A stretch of 64,000 nucleotides of DNA from the NCBI GenBank assembly GCA_046296415.1, contig JBKBLN010000001.1, positions 1,116,001-1,180,000 of the forward strand. The letters run 5' to 3'. Positions 43,045-51,150 of the stretch are shown in pieces. Positions within the stretch are counted from its first letter, which is position 1. Every line of letters starts with the position of its first letter. The DNA comes from CAYNRA01 sp046296415. GTDB taxonomy: Bacteria > Bacteroidota > Bacteroidia > Cytophagales > Spirosomataceae. The position numbers were made by a program, and so were the translations under genes. The notes under the pieces are model-generated. The model was not told the DNA's origin. It worked only from the letters and a program-made list of their open reading frames with translations, and did not search any database.

Positions 43045-43618
43045 AGTGAGCGAGATCGTGCCGACTGATTTTTGTTCCTGAATTAACACCCACCCAACCG
43101 ATTCGATATTGACCTCGGCCCGCCTCTTGAGTTAGCCTTGGTCCTCGAACGATGGTCCAATCCAAACCGCTTTCTTGTAAGGCCTCGGCATGAAGGTGAG
43201 CATCGTTCAAAATCTCCGGAACAACGATTTTCATGATCGTTCGTATAGCTCGATCGGTCCATTTAGGTTGGTCAAACTCCGGATATGGCAGCCCACCACC
43301 CGAAAGTGAAATGATCCGGCTGATTCCCTCCACTTTCATGGCTCGAATCACGTGTTGAGTCCCCAGAGTTTGAATCCTAGGCGGAGAGCCTTTTACTTGT
43401 CCAAATAAACTAACCACCAGGTCGCATCCCGCGATCACCTGGTGCACGGCTTCGTAGTGTGCTATGTCCCCATTCAGGTACTGAATTTGAGGATGGTTTA
43501 GTTGAATTTTAGTTGGGTTTCGCACCAAAACCTTCAACTCGTATCCAGCTTCCACAGCTAATTTCAAAAAAAGTGAACCTGTTTTTCCCGTCCCACCAAA
43601 TAAAGCTATTTTTTTCAT
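42983..43618 (-). CDS. NmrA/atypical-SDR NAD(P)-binding oxidoreductase
   Basis: 211 residues. The N-terminal KKIALFGGTGKTGSLFLKLA is a Rossmann fingerprint of the GxxGxxG type, followed by LVRNPTKIQLNH (NADP side) and ISLSGGGLPYPEF. The active-site Tyr-x-x-x-Lys of classical SDRs is not obvious, as is usual for NmrA-type proteins. It is divergent from an HxlR regulator gene with a palindrome in the shared 69-base region, a common redox or quinone-response pairing. Confidence 0.85.
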   Translation of the reverse strand: MKKIALFGGTGKTGSLFLKLAVEAGYELKVLVRNPTKIQLNHPQIQYLNGDIAHYEAVHQVIAGCDLVVSLFGQVKGSPPRIQTLGTQHVIRAMKVEGISRIISLSGGGLPYPEFDQPKWTDRAIRTIMKIVVPEILNDAHLHAEALQESGLDWTIVRGPRLTQEAGRGQYRIGWVGVNSGTKISRHDLAHFILQVVRDHSFSHQMPFVSW

Positions 43619-43649
43619 GTTTTTATTTCAAAACTACCTTTCCTTTGTG

Positions 43650-43689
43650 ATACTGAAAATTTTTAGTGTACTAACCTTTTTGTCAGTAT
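43650..43689. promoter_or_regulatory. Candidate HxlR operator: nested palindromes
   Basis: TTAGT-GT-ACTAA (43663-43674) is an imperfectly centred 5-2-5 palindrome in the middle of the shared promoter region. An outer pair ATACTG (43650-43655) and CAGTAT (43684-43689) is symmetric about nearly the same centre; its right half overlaps the HxlR start codon. Both fit a dimeric winged-helix repressor controlling both genes. Confidence 0.5.
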
Positions 43690-44032
43690 GATCAATTCAA
43701 AAATAACGAATCGATGTCCGGTGCGAACGACTTTGGAATTATTGGGAGGGAAATGGCGCCTGTTGATTGTTCACACACTTTCATCGGAATCGCTGAGGTT
43801 GTCGGAGTTAGGGCGTCGTCTTCCTGAAATCTCGGAGAAGATGTTGATCCAAGAATTGAAGATTTTAGTTGGAAGTGGATTGGTCGAGCGGGTCAATTAT
43901 GGGAAAGTGCCTCCCCATGTGGAGTATAAATTGACAGATCTTGGAAAGGAGGTTATGCCTGTGATTCAATCGATGGCTCAATTTGCAACTATCTACCATG
44001 CAAAAATTTGGAAAGCCACAGACACCGATTAG
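43688..44032 (+). CDS. HxlR-family winged-helix transcriptional regulator
   Basis: 114 residues. The HxlR signature is clear: NRCPVRTTLELLGGKWRLLI, then LSELGRRLPEISEKMLIQEL and the wing YGKVPPHVEYKLTDLGKEVM. The N-terminal cysteine (Cys10, CPVRTTLELLGGKW) is at the position used for thiol sensing in YodB/HypR-type members, which supports a redox or electrophile response. It probably controls the divergent NmrA-type gene and itself. Confidence 0.92.
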   Translation: MINSKITNRCPVRTTLELLGGKWRLLIVHTLSSESLRLSELGRRLPEISEKMLIQELKILVGSGLVERVNYGKVPPHVEYKLTDLGKEVMPVIQSMAQFATIYHAKIWKATDTD

Positions 44033-44056
44033 GCCATGGCTTTCCAACAAAACCAT

Positions 44057-45148
44057 TTAATGTGAAGTTTTTAACGCTTTTTGTCTTGCGTGGCGTGCTT
44101 GTGCCAGTTGAATGAGTTCGGTGATCAGCTCGGTGTAGGGTAATCCCGCCGCTTCCCACATTTTCGGATACATGGAGATTTTGGTGAATCCGGGCATCGT
44201 GTTAATCTCGTTGATTACCAAGGTATCATCTGCTTTTAAAAAGAAATCCACACGAGAAAGGCCCTCCACCTGTAAGGTTTCGTACGCCAAAATAGCGGTC
44301 TCCCGAATCAATTGACTCGCTTTTTCTGAGATTTCGGCCGGAATAACCAACTTAGCTCCATCGGCTTGGATGTATTTGGCTTCGTACGAGTAAAAGGAGT
44401 TTTGAGCAACAATTTCACCAACTACCGATGCCCTGGGGTATTCGTTTCCAAGAACCGAGACCTCAACTTCGCGTCCAACAATGGCTTCTTCCACTAATAC
44501 TTTTCGGTCGTATTGAAATGCATCGGCTAAGGCTGCTTCCCATTGCTCAGGAGAGGAAACTTTATGTACTCCGACGGAGGAACCCGCATTGGCGGGCTTA
44601 ACAAAAACAGGAGAACCTAGTTTTCGAGTGATTGCATCATAGGAAAATTGATCCTTCTTATGGCGGTGGATGGTGACAAACTGGGCAATAGGGATTCCAG
44701 CATCCCGCCATAATTTTTTTGCAATTTCTTTGTCCATTCCGACTGATGAGGCCAAAACATCTGCCCCGACAAAGGCGACCTCCAATCCTCTCAAAATACC
44801 TTGAAGTACACCATCTTCCCCATAATTTCCATGCATAACGGGGAAAACAACCTCTATTGGTGTTTGTTGGGCACCGTCCGTGGATTTCAACCAAGTCTGC
44901 CCATCGCGCGCTTGGAGATAAACCTCCTGACCTCCGGGGGGTAACTGGGTTTGATTGGGGTCATCTGGGAACAGGATGTATTGATCTTCAGGATATTGTC
45001 TCCAAATACCTGCTTTATCGATACCAATCAAGCAAACCCCAAATTGAGATTTATCCATGGCTTGATAGACATTGTGAGCTGAACGTAGAGAGACTTCGTG
45101 TTCAGCCGACTTGCCTCCCATAAGGAGTGCGACATTAATTTTTCCCAT
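44057..45148 (-). CDS. ddl: D-alanine--D-alanine ligase
   Basis: A 363-residue ATP-grasp ligase making the D-Ala-D-Ala dipeptide of peptidoglycan precursors. Seen: VALLMGGKSAEHEVSLRSAH (N-terminal), PVMHGNYGEDGVLQGILRGL, VFVKPANAGSSVGVHKVSSP, VEEAIVGREVEVSVLGN, and the C-terminal metal site LVINEINTMPGFTKISMYPKMW with the Glu and Asn ligands. Length and motifs fit the VanA/Ddl B group. It stands alone, away from the mur genes. Confidence 0.96.
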   Translation of the reverse strand: MGKINVALLMGGKSAEHEVSLRSAHNVYQAMDKSQFGVCLIGIDKAGIWRQYPEDQYILFPDDPNQTQLPPGGQEVYLQARDGQTWLKSTDGAQQTPIEVVFPVMHGNYGEDGVLQGILRGLEVAFVGADVLASSVGMDKEIAKKLWRDAGIPIAQFVTIHRHKKDQFSYDAITRKLGSPVFVKPANAGSSVGVHKVSSPEQWEAALADAFQYDRKVLVEEAIVGREVEVSVLGNEYPRASVVGEIVAQNSFYSYEAKYIQADGAKLVIPAEISEKASQLIRETAILAYETLQVEGLSRVDFFLKADDTLVINEINTMPGFTKISMYPKMWEAAGLPYTELITELIQLAQARHARQKALKTSH

Positions 45149-45190
45149 GAAATTGATTTATCAAAAACCTTAGAGGACAAAGATACGGAT

Positions 45191-46510
45191 TTATTTTTCG
45201 ATCACGACAACGGCATCAATTCCATCAAACGGCACCTGACTCACATCAAAAACATGAAGGTTACCTACCTTTGTTTTCTCAAAAGGAACTGCTTTGGCGC
45301 CCAAAAAGGTTTTTGCCGATTTGACAGTAAAAGGTAACTCAAGCGTCAGGGTTTTGGTTGGTTTTAGGATGTGAAGATACAGGGTATTGCCCTTTTGGGT
45401 GATGGATCGCTCTTCGGTAGGGGCTAATGGCCCGGCTTTGGTTCCGTACACAGTAGCACCATACGTTTTTAACCACTCACCCATTGCTTGAAGGCGCTCT
45501 TTGAATTCAACTTGAATTTGTCCATCGGGCATTGGGCCTACGTTTAACAGGAAATTGGAACCGAAACCAGCTGCTTTGACAAGGTATTGAATTAAGGCAG
45601 GAGTTGATTTGTACGATCGGTCTGTGATGTTATATCCCCAAGCTCCGTTGATGGTTTCACAGGTCTCAAGAGGTAAAGTTGAAATCGCTTGTCCACCAAA
45701 GCCCGTGGTATTTCCGCCCGGTAAATCCTTTTCAAACATTTGAAAATCCTCACCAGGTAAAGGTAGTAGATGGTGATTGTTTCCAATCATGGCACCCGGT
45801 TGAAGTTGATGAATGAGGGAATAAATTTCATCGTATTTCCAGTCTACTTTGGACTGAAGCGACTTGTCATGATCGTTATCCAACTGATCCCAGTGACCAT
45901 CAAACCAAATACCAGACACTTCTCCATACTGGGTGAGAAGCTCGGTAAGTTGGTTTTTCATGAATTGAATGTACGAGGGCCAATTGGAAGGCTGGGTTCT
46001 TCCTGTTCCCTTGCCCGTTTTTCCGGTTTCATACTGATAGTCCGTTCGGTACCAATCCAGTAGGCTGTAGTAAAAATATACCTTCAACCCATGTTTTCGA
46101 CATGCGTCGGTAAGTTCTTTCAATACATCTTTTTTGTAAGGTGTATTGGTTATTTTCCAATCGGAAAATTGGGTGTCCCATAGACTAAACCCATCGTGAT
46201 GACGGGTTATGATGGTTATGTACTTCATCCCAGCATTTTTGGCTAATAGCACCCATTCTTCAGCTTGAAACGCGTGGGGATAAAAGGCATTTTGAAGACG
46301 CTTGTAATCATTAACTTGAATGTTTCGGTTGTTCATAACCCATTCACCTTGGCCAAGCATACTCGATAAGCCCCAGTGAATGAATAGACCAAATTTGGCC
46401 TCTTGAAACCATGCGCGCGTCGCAAGATTTTGAGCAGAAGGTGTGTAGTTGGACTGAGCCCATGAGGATAGGGAGGTTAAAACCAAAAACAGAATGGTTC
46501 GTAATTTCAT
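45191..46510 (-). CDS. GH29 alpha-L-fucosidase
   Basis: 439 residues with a signal peptide (MKLRTILFLVLTSLSSWAQS). GLFIHWGLSSM and YITIITRHHDGFSLWDT are GH29 landmarks. The nucleophile is Asp204 in GIWFDGHWDQL. The acid/base is less conserved and I cannot fix it by eye. The C-terminal 100 residues form a beta domain (EERSITQKGNTLYLHILKP). It removes terminal fucose from glycans in the periplasm or outside. No susCD genes are adjacent, so it does not form a local fucoidan locus. Confidence 0.93.
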   Translation of the reverse strand: MKLRTILFLVLTSLSSWAQSNYTPSAQNLATRAWFQEAKFGLFIHWGLSSMLGQGEWVMNNRNIQVNDYKRLQNAFYPHAFQAEEWVLLAKNAGMKYITIITRHHDGFSLWDTQFSDWKITNTPYKKDVLKELTDACRKHGLKVYFYYSLLDWYRTDYQYETGKTGKGTGRTQPSNWPSYIQFMKNQLTELLTQYGEVSGIWFDGHWDQLDNDHDKSLQSKVDWKYDEIYSLIHQLQPGAMIGNNHHLLPLPGEDFQMFEKDLPGGNTTGFGGQAISTLPLETCETINGAWGYNITDRSYKSTPALIQYLVKAAGFGSNFLLNVGPMPDGQIQVEFKERLQAMGEWLKTYGATVYGTKAGPLAPTEERSITQKGNTLYLHILKPTKTLTLELPFTVKSAKTFLGAKAVPFEKTKVGNLHVFDVSQVPFDGIDAVVVIEK

Positions 46511-46647
46511 AAGGTATCGGTGGTTGATCGTTTAAGACTATAATTTATTCAATTTCTTTCTATGTTTACTTTAGCTGGTAAGAATATTTAAACTATTTCG
46601 ATAAATTCAGGGTTAGAATTGAGAAATCAAGCTTGGTAGGAAGGTAC

Positions 46648-47304
46648 ATGAAAAAGGAGCAACAATTCAAGGAGCTTGTAGAGTCCTGGGAAAAATTGAG
46701 TGAAGAATATCCTGATCTAGAGGTCGAGGCGTTTTGTCTTCATTACCTAGCTCAAAAACGTAAAGTACATTTAACACCATCATCGATTGGAATGTCCACA
46801 GATGCCAAGTTATCTGGTCTGTGTGGTCGGCTTGCCAAATATGCAACATATTATTCAAAACGGGCTTTGGAACCGCATGAGATTCGAAGCATAGAGGATT
46901 GGGTCTATTTGGCTCGTCTAATGCAAATGGGCTCGCCCACCAAATCAGAACTGATTGTAGAGATGGTCTCCGAGTTTCCTTCCGGCATTGATGTCATTAA
47001 AAGATTAATCAAAAACGGTTGGGTAGAGGAATATCCAGACGAATTTGATCGTCGATCCAAACGAGTTCGAGTTACTGAGTCGGGTCGAAACTTACTTTTT
47101 TCAACATTTCAACGTATGGAGGATGTATCCAAAGTGGCATTTCAGCCTTTGGATACCCTAGAAAAAGAGCTTTTGTTCCTGATTCTCCATAAACTAGATA
47201 CTTTCCATCAACAAACCCATCCACAGGTACGGCAATTTTCACATGAGGATGCTTGCACTTTTTTTGAGAACATACAGGAGTCCGACGGCGTTAACAATCG
47301 TTAA
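46648..47304 (+). CDS. MarR-family winged-helix regulator
   Basis: 218 residues from ATG 46648, preceded by a purine-rich AGGAAGG, one of the few Shine-Dalgarno-like sites here; a TTG at 46633 is less likely. GSPTKSELIVEMVSEFPSGI, VIKRLIKNGWVEEYPDEFDR and RSKRVRVTESGRNLLFSTFQ give the MarR helix-turn-helix and wing. The N-terminal 90 residues are longer than in most MarR proteins. Target genes are unknown; it is divergent from the fucosidase gene and 73 bases before a secreted protein gene. Confidence 0.85.
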   Translation: MKKEQQFKELVESWEKLSEEYPDLEVEAFCLHYLAQKRKVHLTPSSIGMSTDAKLSGLCGRLAKYATYYSKRALEPHEIRSIEDWVYLARLMQMGSPTKSELIVEMVSEFPSGIDVIKRLIKNGWVEEYPDEFDRRSKRVRVTESGRNLLFSTFQRMEDVSKVAFQPLDTLEKELLFLILHKLDTFHQQTHPQVRQFSHEDACTFFENIQESDGVNNR

Positions 47305-47377
47305 CAACCAAGACCAATAAACCTTTGGCATCGATTGTGCATCTAAGAGATATCAATCATCCAAAAACACAAAGGTT

Positions 47378-47905
47378 ATGAAAAAGCTGCTGTTTTCAAT
47401 CGTCTTTTTAACTTCAGTATCTTCAGTTTCGTTCGCACAACGATATGATGAAAGAAGAGGACCTGAACCTCGAGCCAATGATCGTCGGTCAGACGATCGG
47501 TGGTCAGATGATCGGTGGGAAAATTCACGTGGTGAAGGACATCGTCGGGATGATCGTTTTGCAGGAAATGATCGCGATTTTCACCGTGATTATGATTGGG
47601 GATACGACGCTCAATACAATCGAATCAGCCGGAGTCGAAATGCCAGCCGCATGATCAACTCTTTTCAGCAACAAGCTAGAGAGCGGATCGCTTGGGGAAT
47701 TTCACGTGGATTGATTACCGGACGGGAGTCCAAACGGTTGCTGGAAATGGCTGATCGAATTGAATGGAAAGAAAATCGGTTCATGCGCAATGGTCGGTTA
47801 TCGCCAGGACAAGCCCAAGAATTAAAACAAGATTTAATGGTTCTCGACCGCATGATCACCCATGCTAAATCCAATGGAGAAAGACAAGTAGGCCGTCGTT
47901 GGTGA
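47378..47905 (+). CDS. Secreted Arg/Asp-rich protein with a short tandem repeat
   Basis: 175 residues with a signal peptide (MKKLLFSIVFLTSVSSVSFA). Residues 21-90 are low-complexity, rich in Arg, Asp, Gly and Trp, with three five-residue units NDRRS, DDRWS and DDRWE. The C-terminal 85 residues are helical (ISRGLITGRESKRLLEMADR; LSPGQAQELKQDLMVLDRMI). I recall similar helical periplasmic domains in Bacteroidota but cannot name a family. An 8-bp inverted repeat precedes the start codon. Confidence 0.6.
   Translation: MKKLLFSIVFLTSVSSVSFAQRYDERRGPEPRANDRRSDDRWSDDRWENSRGEGHRRDDRFAGNDRDFHRDYDWGYDAQYNRISRSRNASRMINSFQQQARERIAWGISRGLITGRESKRLLEMADRIEWKENRFMRNGRLSPGQAQELKQDLMVLDRMITHAKSNGERQVGRRW
47477..47521 (+). 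repeat. Three tandem 15-base units in a coding region
   Basis: Three consecutive 15-base units encode NDRRS, DDRWS and DDRWE (residues 34-48). They differ at a few bases each and keep the frame, consistent with local slippage duplication. Confidence 0.75.
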
Positions 47906-47923
47906 TCTATACCATAACCCAAA

Positions 47924-47960
47924 AAAAGGGGAGACACTCAAGTGTTTCCCCTTTTCTTTT
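47924..47960 (+). terminator. Terminator after the Arg/Asp-rich protein gene
   Basis: AAAAGGGGAGACACT (47924-47938) pairs with AGTGTTTCCCCTTTT (47941-47955), with one G-U pair, followed by T-rich sequence. Confidence 0.9.
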
Positions 47961-48046
47961 TACCGTTAAATAAAATACGACTGGATTTATAAAGAAAAAT
48001 TTGTACTTTGTTTACCAAAGTTAACCAAGCTATTGCAACGTGTACC

Positions 48047-50410
48047 ATGAAAAATGATTTATTGACCGTTTGGCAACCTCTTTTGGAACCTTGGTTTCCG
48101 GTGCCTTATTTGATTGTAAATCGGAAGGGGGAATTAAAAGGTGGTACACCCCTTGCAATCGATTCGTTGCATTGGCCATTGGTAGGGTGGCCCCAATGTT
48201 TACATGAAGTTGTGGATGCAACCTTGGCCCAGTGGTTCGTAGAGCTCACAGAACGAGAATGGGAAGTTGTAGGCCGAATACATTATGCGGAGGGTAATCA
48301 ATTTCTAGCGGTTGAATTGGATTCGGATCATATTTCATTTTTCTTTTTACAGGATCAATGGAGGATTCTATCCCATGATGGTCCGTTTGGAGAGGGCTTG
48401 GATATCGAGCAAAACCCACACCCAACAGTCTTGCCGGATCAGAAAATAATCTGGTCTCCGGCCGAACAAATTTATATTTCCCTACTTCCCACCCACCAGG
48501 TGGAACTAGCTCCCGCATTTCTGAGTCCTCAATGGCGGACAATTTTAGAACTTACACCGGCTGCGTCTGTCATTGCGGATGTTTCTGGGTATATTCTGCA
48601 TGTGAACACGTCCTTTGAACGGATCACGGGATTTCCGGTAAAAAATGTGATTGGAAAGAAAATTGATTGGAATTATACCCAAGCCAGCGACTTAATGCAG
48701 GTGCAAGAAGCATGGGAGCAAGTGAAATCAGGAGCTCCTTGGCAAGGTGACCTCGAGGCGTTTCGTCTTGATGGATCCATCTACCCCGAAAAAATTACCA
48801 TTTGGCCCATTCCGGAGGAAAATGGTGAAATTCGGCACATCATGATGTTTAAGGAGGATTTATCGGAGGTGGTCTCCTGGAAAAAAGAATTGGAGATCCG
48901 GGATAAGAAATTACAGGAAGTGGCTGAAATCATTCCCCAGGCCCGTTTAAATGAAGCTCGTTATCGTTCCATCATACAGGCCTCCCAAACGGGGGCTTGG
49001 GAATATAATTTGGAGACAGGGACACTCTGGATCAGTGAGGAATATTACGCCATGCTGGGTTTGAGGCCCGATAACGCACTAGGGGAATCCTTTGTAGGCT
49101 ATGAAAAGTGGCTATCGTTGGTCCATCCCGAAGACCGTTATGAGGCGGCTAAAGTTTTTAAAACTTATCTTGATGGCGATCGAAGTGAGATTTATGTTAA
49201 TTTCTTTCGAATGATGCATGTATCCGGGGAGCCAGTTTGGGTATTATCACGGGGTCATGAGGTGAAAACAATTGATGGAAATCCCACTTCATTGGTTTTA
49301 GGAGTGCATATCAATATTACCGATTTAAAGAAGGCGGAGCAGATCATCAAAGATCGAGATTTATACCATCAAGCTTTATTGGAGTTAATTCCCGACATGC
49401 TTTTGGTGGTGGATAAGGAAGGGGTATGTTTGGACTTTAAACCGGGCCAAGTTGAGCTTCTAGCTCCCCCCGAAGTATTTTTAGGAAAGCCATTGGCCGA
49501 TGTCATTTCCCCAGAAATCGCCACACTACACAAACGTTCCGCAGCCGAAGCCCTTTCTAAGCAAAAAATGGTTTCTATAACCTATTCCGCCAAATTAGGA
49601 GAACAGGAGCGACATTTTCGTTCTACCATTGTTGCGTTTGGTCAGGAGAAAACCTTGTCCAGTATCACCGATATTACCGAAGATATCAATCGAATTCGAC
49701 AGTTGGAACGGCTCTTGGCGATCGAAGAAAAACAAAATCAGCAATTACATGAATTTGCGCACATCGTTTCACATCACTTCCGTTCGCAAGTCTCAGGGGT
49801 TTTGGGAATTCTTCATTTGATGTCCTTGGAAGATCCAGAACGCTACCGAAATTTGGATATCCAATTTATTCAAAAAGCCAGCGACCAATTAAATACCACG
49901 ATAGGACACTTGGCGCAGATTTTAGATATGCGTCGAAGTACAGAAGGAAAATGGCGAACGTTCAATTTGGTGCCACTATTGCAGGAAGTGGCTGCGGCAG
50001 AACTTGACAAATGCTACGAAATTCAAGGAGAGTTGACCTGTATCTGCGAAGGGGAATCTTGGTATTTACACTCCGTACCCGAGTACATTCAAGGAATTAT
50101 CCAAGAGCTAATTCGAAATGCAAAAAGATTTCGGGATGAAAAAAGAAAGCTGAAGATCACCATCCAATTGGTCGTTGAGCCCGAATGGTATCAGATACAC
50201 GTACAAGATAATGGTTTGGGTATGGATGAGCGGACGCTAGGACACATTTTCTCAATGTATAAGTCCTACAACCATGGAGCCGAGTCGTTCCAAGGCCTTG
50301 GGCTATTCATTGCCCACCACCAAGCCGAGGTATTAGGCGGAACATTAACCGTTTCTAGTGTGATCGGGGCCGGGACTACATTCGTTTTGTCTTTACCCAG
50401 AGTTTCATAA
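48047..50410 (+). CDS. Multi-PAS sensor histidine kinase
   Basis: 787 residues from ATG 48047 (a TTG at 48008 is not supported). No membrane helix is evident, so it is probably soluble. After about 150 residues of unassigned sequence come PAS1 (SVIADVSGYILHVNTSFERI), a PAS/PAC of the fold-3 type (GAWEYNLETGTLWISEEYYA ... LGVHINITDLKKAE), and PAS3 (PDMLLVVDKEGVCLDFKPGQ). The H-box reads EFAHIVSHHFRSQVSGVLGI, and the ATPase has the N box ELIRNAKRF, G1 VQDNGLGMDE and G2 GLGLFIAHH. No response regulator is adjacent, so it is an orphan kinase. Its last six bases overlap the convergent lrp-type gene. Confidence 0.9.
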   Translation: MKNDLLTVWQPLLEPWFPVPYLIVNRKGELKGGTPLAIDSLHWPLVGWPQCLHEVVDATLAQWFVELTEREWEVVGRIHYAEGNQFLAVELDSDHISFFFLQDQWRILSHDGPFGEGLDIEQNPHPTVLPDQKIIWSPAEQIYISLLPTHQVELAPAFLSPQWRTILELTPAASVIADVSGYILHVNTSFERITGFPVKNVIGKKIDWNYTQASDLMQVQEAWEQVKSGAPWQGDLEAFRLDGSIYPEKITIWPIPEENGEIRHIMMFKEDLSEVVSWKKELEIRDKKLQEVAEIIPQARLNEARYRSIIQASQTGAWEYNLETGTLWISEEYYAMLGLRPDNALGESFVGYEKWLSLVHPEDRYEAAKVFKTYLDGDRSEIYVNFFRMMHVSGEPVWVLSRGHEVKTIDGNPTSLVLGVHINITDLKKAEQIIKDRDLYHQALLELIPDMLLVVDKEGVCLDFKPGQVELLAPPEVFLGKPLADVISPEIATLHKRSAAEALSKQKMVSITYSAKLGEQERHFRSTIVAFGQEKTLSSITDITEDINRIRQLERLLAIEEKQNQQLHEFAHIVSHHFRSQVSGVLGILHLMSLEDPERYRNLDIQFIQKASDQLNTTIGHLAQILDMRRSTEGKWRTFNLVPLLQEVAAAELDKCYEIQGELTCICEGESWYLHSVPEYIQGIIQELIRNAKRFRDEKRKLKITIQLVVEPEWYQIHVQDNGLGMDERTLGHIFSMYKSYNHGAESFQGLGLFIAHHQAEVLGGTLTVSSVIGAGTTFVLSLPRVS

Positions 50411-50857
50411 CGGAAGCTCAGTCGTACTTTTTACCTCCGACATCACAAAAAAGGAATTAATCAACGATACCCCTGGGATGATGGACAGTTTTTGTTGGTG
50501 AAACTCATGGTATGCTTCCATGTCTGGGACGATTATTTTCAGCAAATAATCAAAGCTCCCCGACACAAAATGACATTCTTGAACCTGATTTAACTCCTTA
50601 ATGATGCGATTGAATTCGTCGGCTACTTCCTTGGTTTGTTTAATCAGCGTAACCTGGCAATAAACAATCAAATTTCGACCCACCGCCTTCTTATTGACCA
50701 ACGCCACATACCGATCTATAACCCCCGATGCTTCCATTTTCTTGATCCGGTCATGAACGGGAGTCAATGACAATTTAATTTTCTCAGCAATTTCTTTATA
50801 GGTTAGCTGGGAATTGTGCTGAATGAGCGTTAAAATCTGCTTGTCAATTTGATCCAT
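50405..50857 (-). CDS. Lrp/AsnC-family transcriptional regulator
   Basis: 150 residues from ATG 50857 (MDQIDKQILTLIQHNSQLTY); the ATG at 50887 adds ten residues unlike the family. The helix-turn-helix is YKEIAEKIKLSLTPVHDRIK, followed by the RAM effector domain (VYCQVTLIKQ; VQECHFVSGSFDYLLKIIVP). It is divergent from alanine dehydrogenase, the standard target of such regulators in Bacteroidota and other bacteria, so it probably senses alanine or another amino acid. Confidence 0.93.
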   Translation of the reverse strand: MDQIDKQILTLIQHNSQLTYKEIAEKIKLSLTPVHDRIKKMEASGVIDRYVALVNKKAVGRNLIVYCQVTLIKQTKEVADEFNRIIKELNQVQECHFVSGSFDYLLKIIVPDMEAYHEFHQQKLSIIPGVSLINSFFVMSEVKSTTELPL

Positions 50858-50915
50858 GTCAATTTTGTTTAGGTAAAACACCTCCAATATCCGAAAAAAA
50901 TTCGTTCACTGGTTT

Positions 50916-50943
50916 TAATTATTTGTTTATTTATAAATAATTA
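50916..50943. promoter_or_regulatory. Candidate Lrp operator (9-10-9 inverted repeat)
   Basis: TAATTATTT (50916-50924) is repeated in inverse as AAATAATTA (50935-50943) around a ten-base spacer. It is AT-rich and lies between the divergent lrp-type and ald genes, as expected for an Lrp-family site. Confidence 0.45.
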
Positions 50944-50992
50944 CTGATTAAATAGGTAATATTATAAAAATTTTCTTTATTTTTTTAAATAT

Positions 50993-51022
50993 TGCAAAAA
51001 TATTTCTTTATCTCTAGTTTTG
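50993..51022 (+). promoter_or_regulatory. Promoter of ald
   Basis: TTG at 50993-50995 and TAGTTTTG at 51015-51022 are 19 bases apart, a full match to the Bacteroidota consensus. The leader to ATG 51151 would be about 120 bases long. Confidence 0.65.
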
Positions 51023-51150
51023 TCAATCCAAAGAAAGATCGGATAAAACCAAGAAATCTTTGTAATGAAGCGATTTGGTCAAAGATGACAGGGGGATTGT
51101 GAATGAATCGTCCGGTCTTTCTAACTTTCAACGACAAACAACAATCTATT

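Noticed and set aside
47290..47305. Two GTTAAC sites near the MarR stop codon as a binding site
   Set aside because: They include the MarR stop codon and are short common hexamers; no further symmetry was seen.
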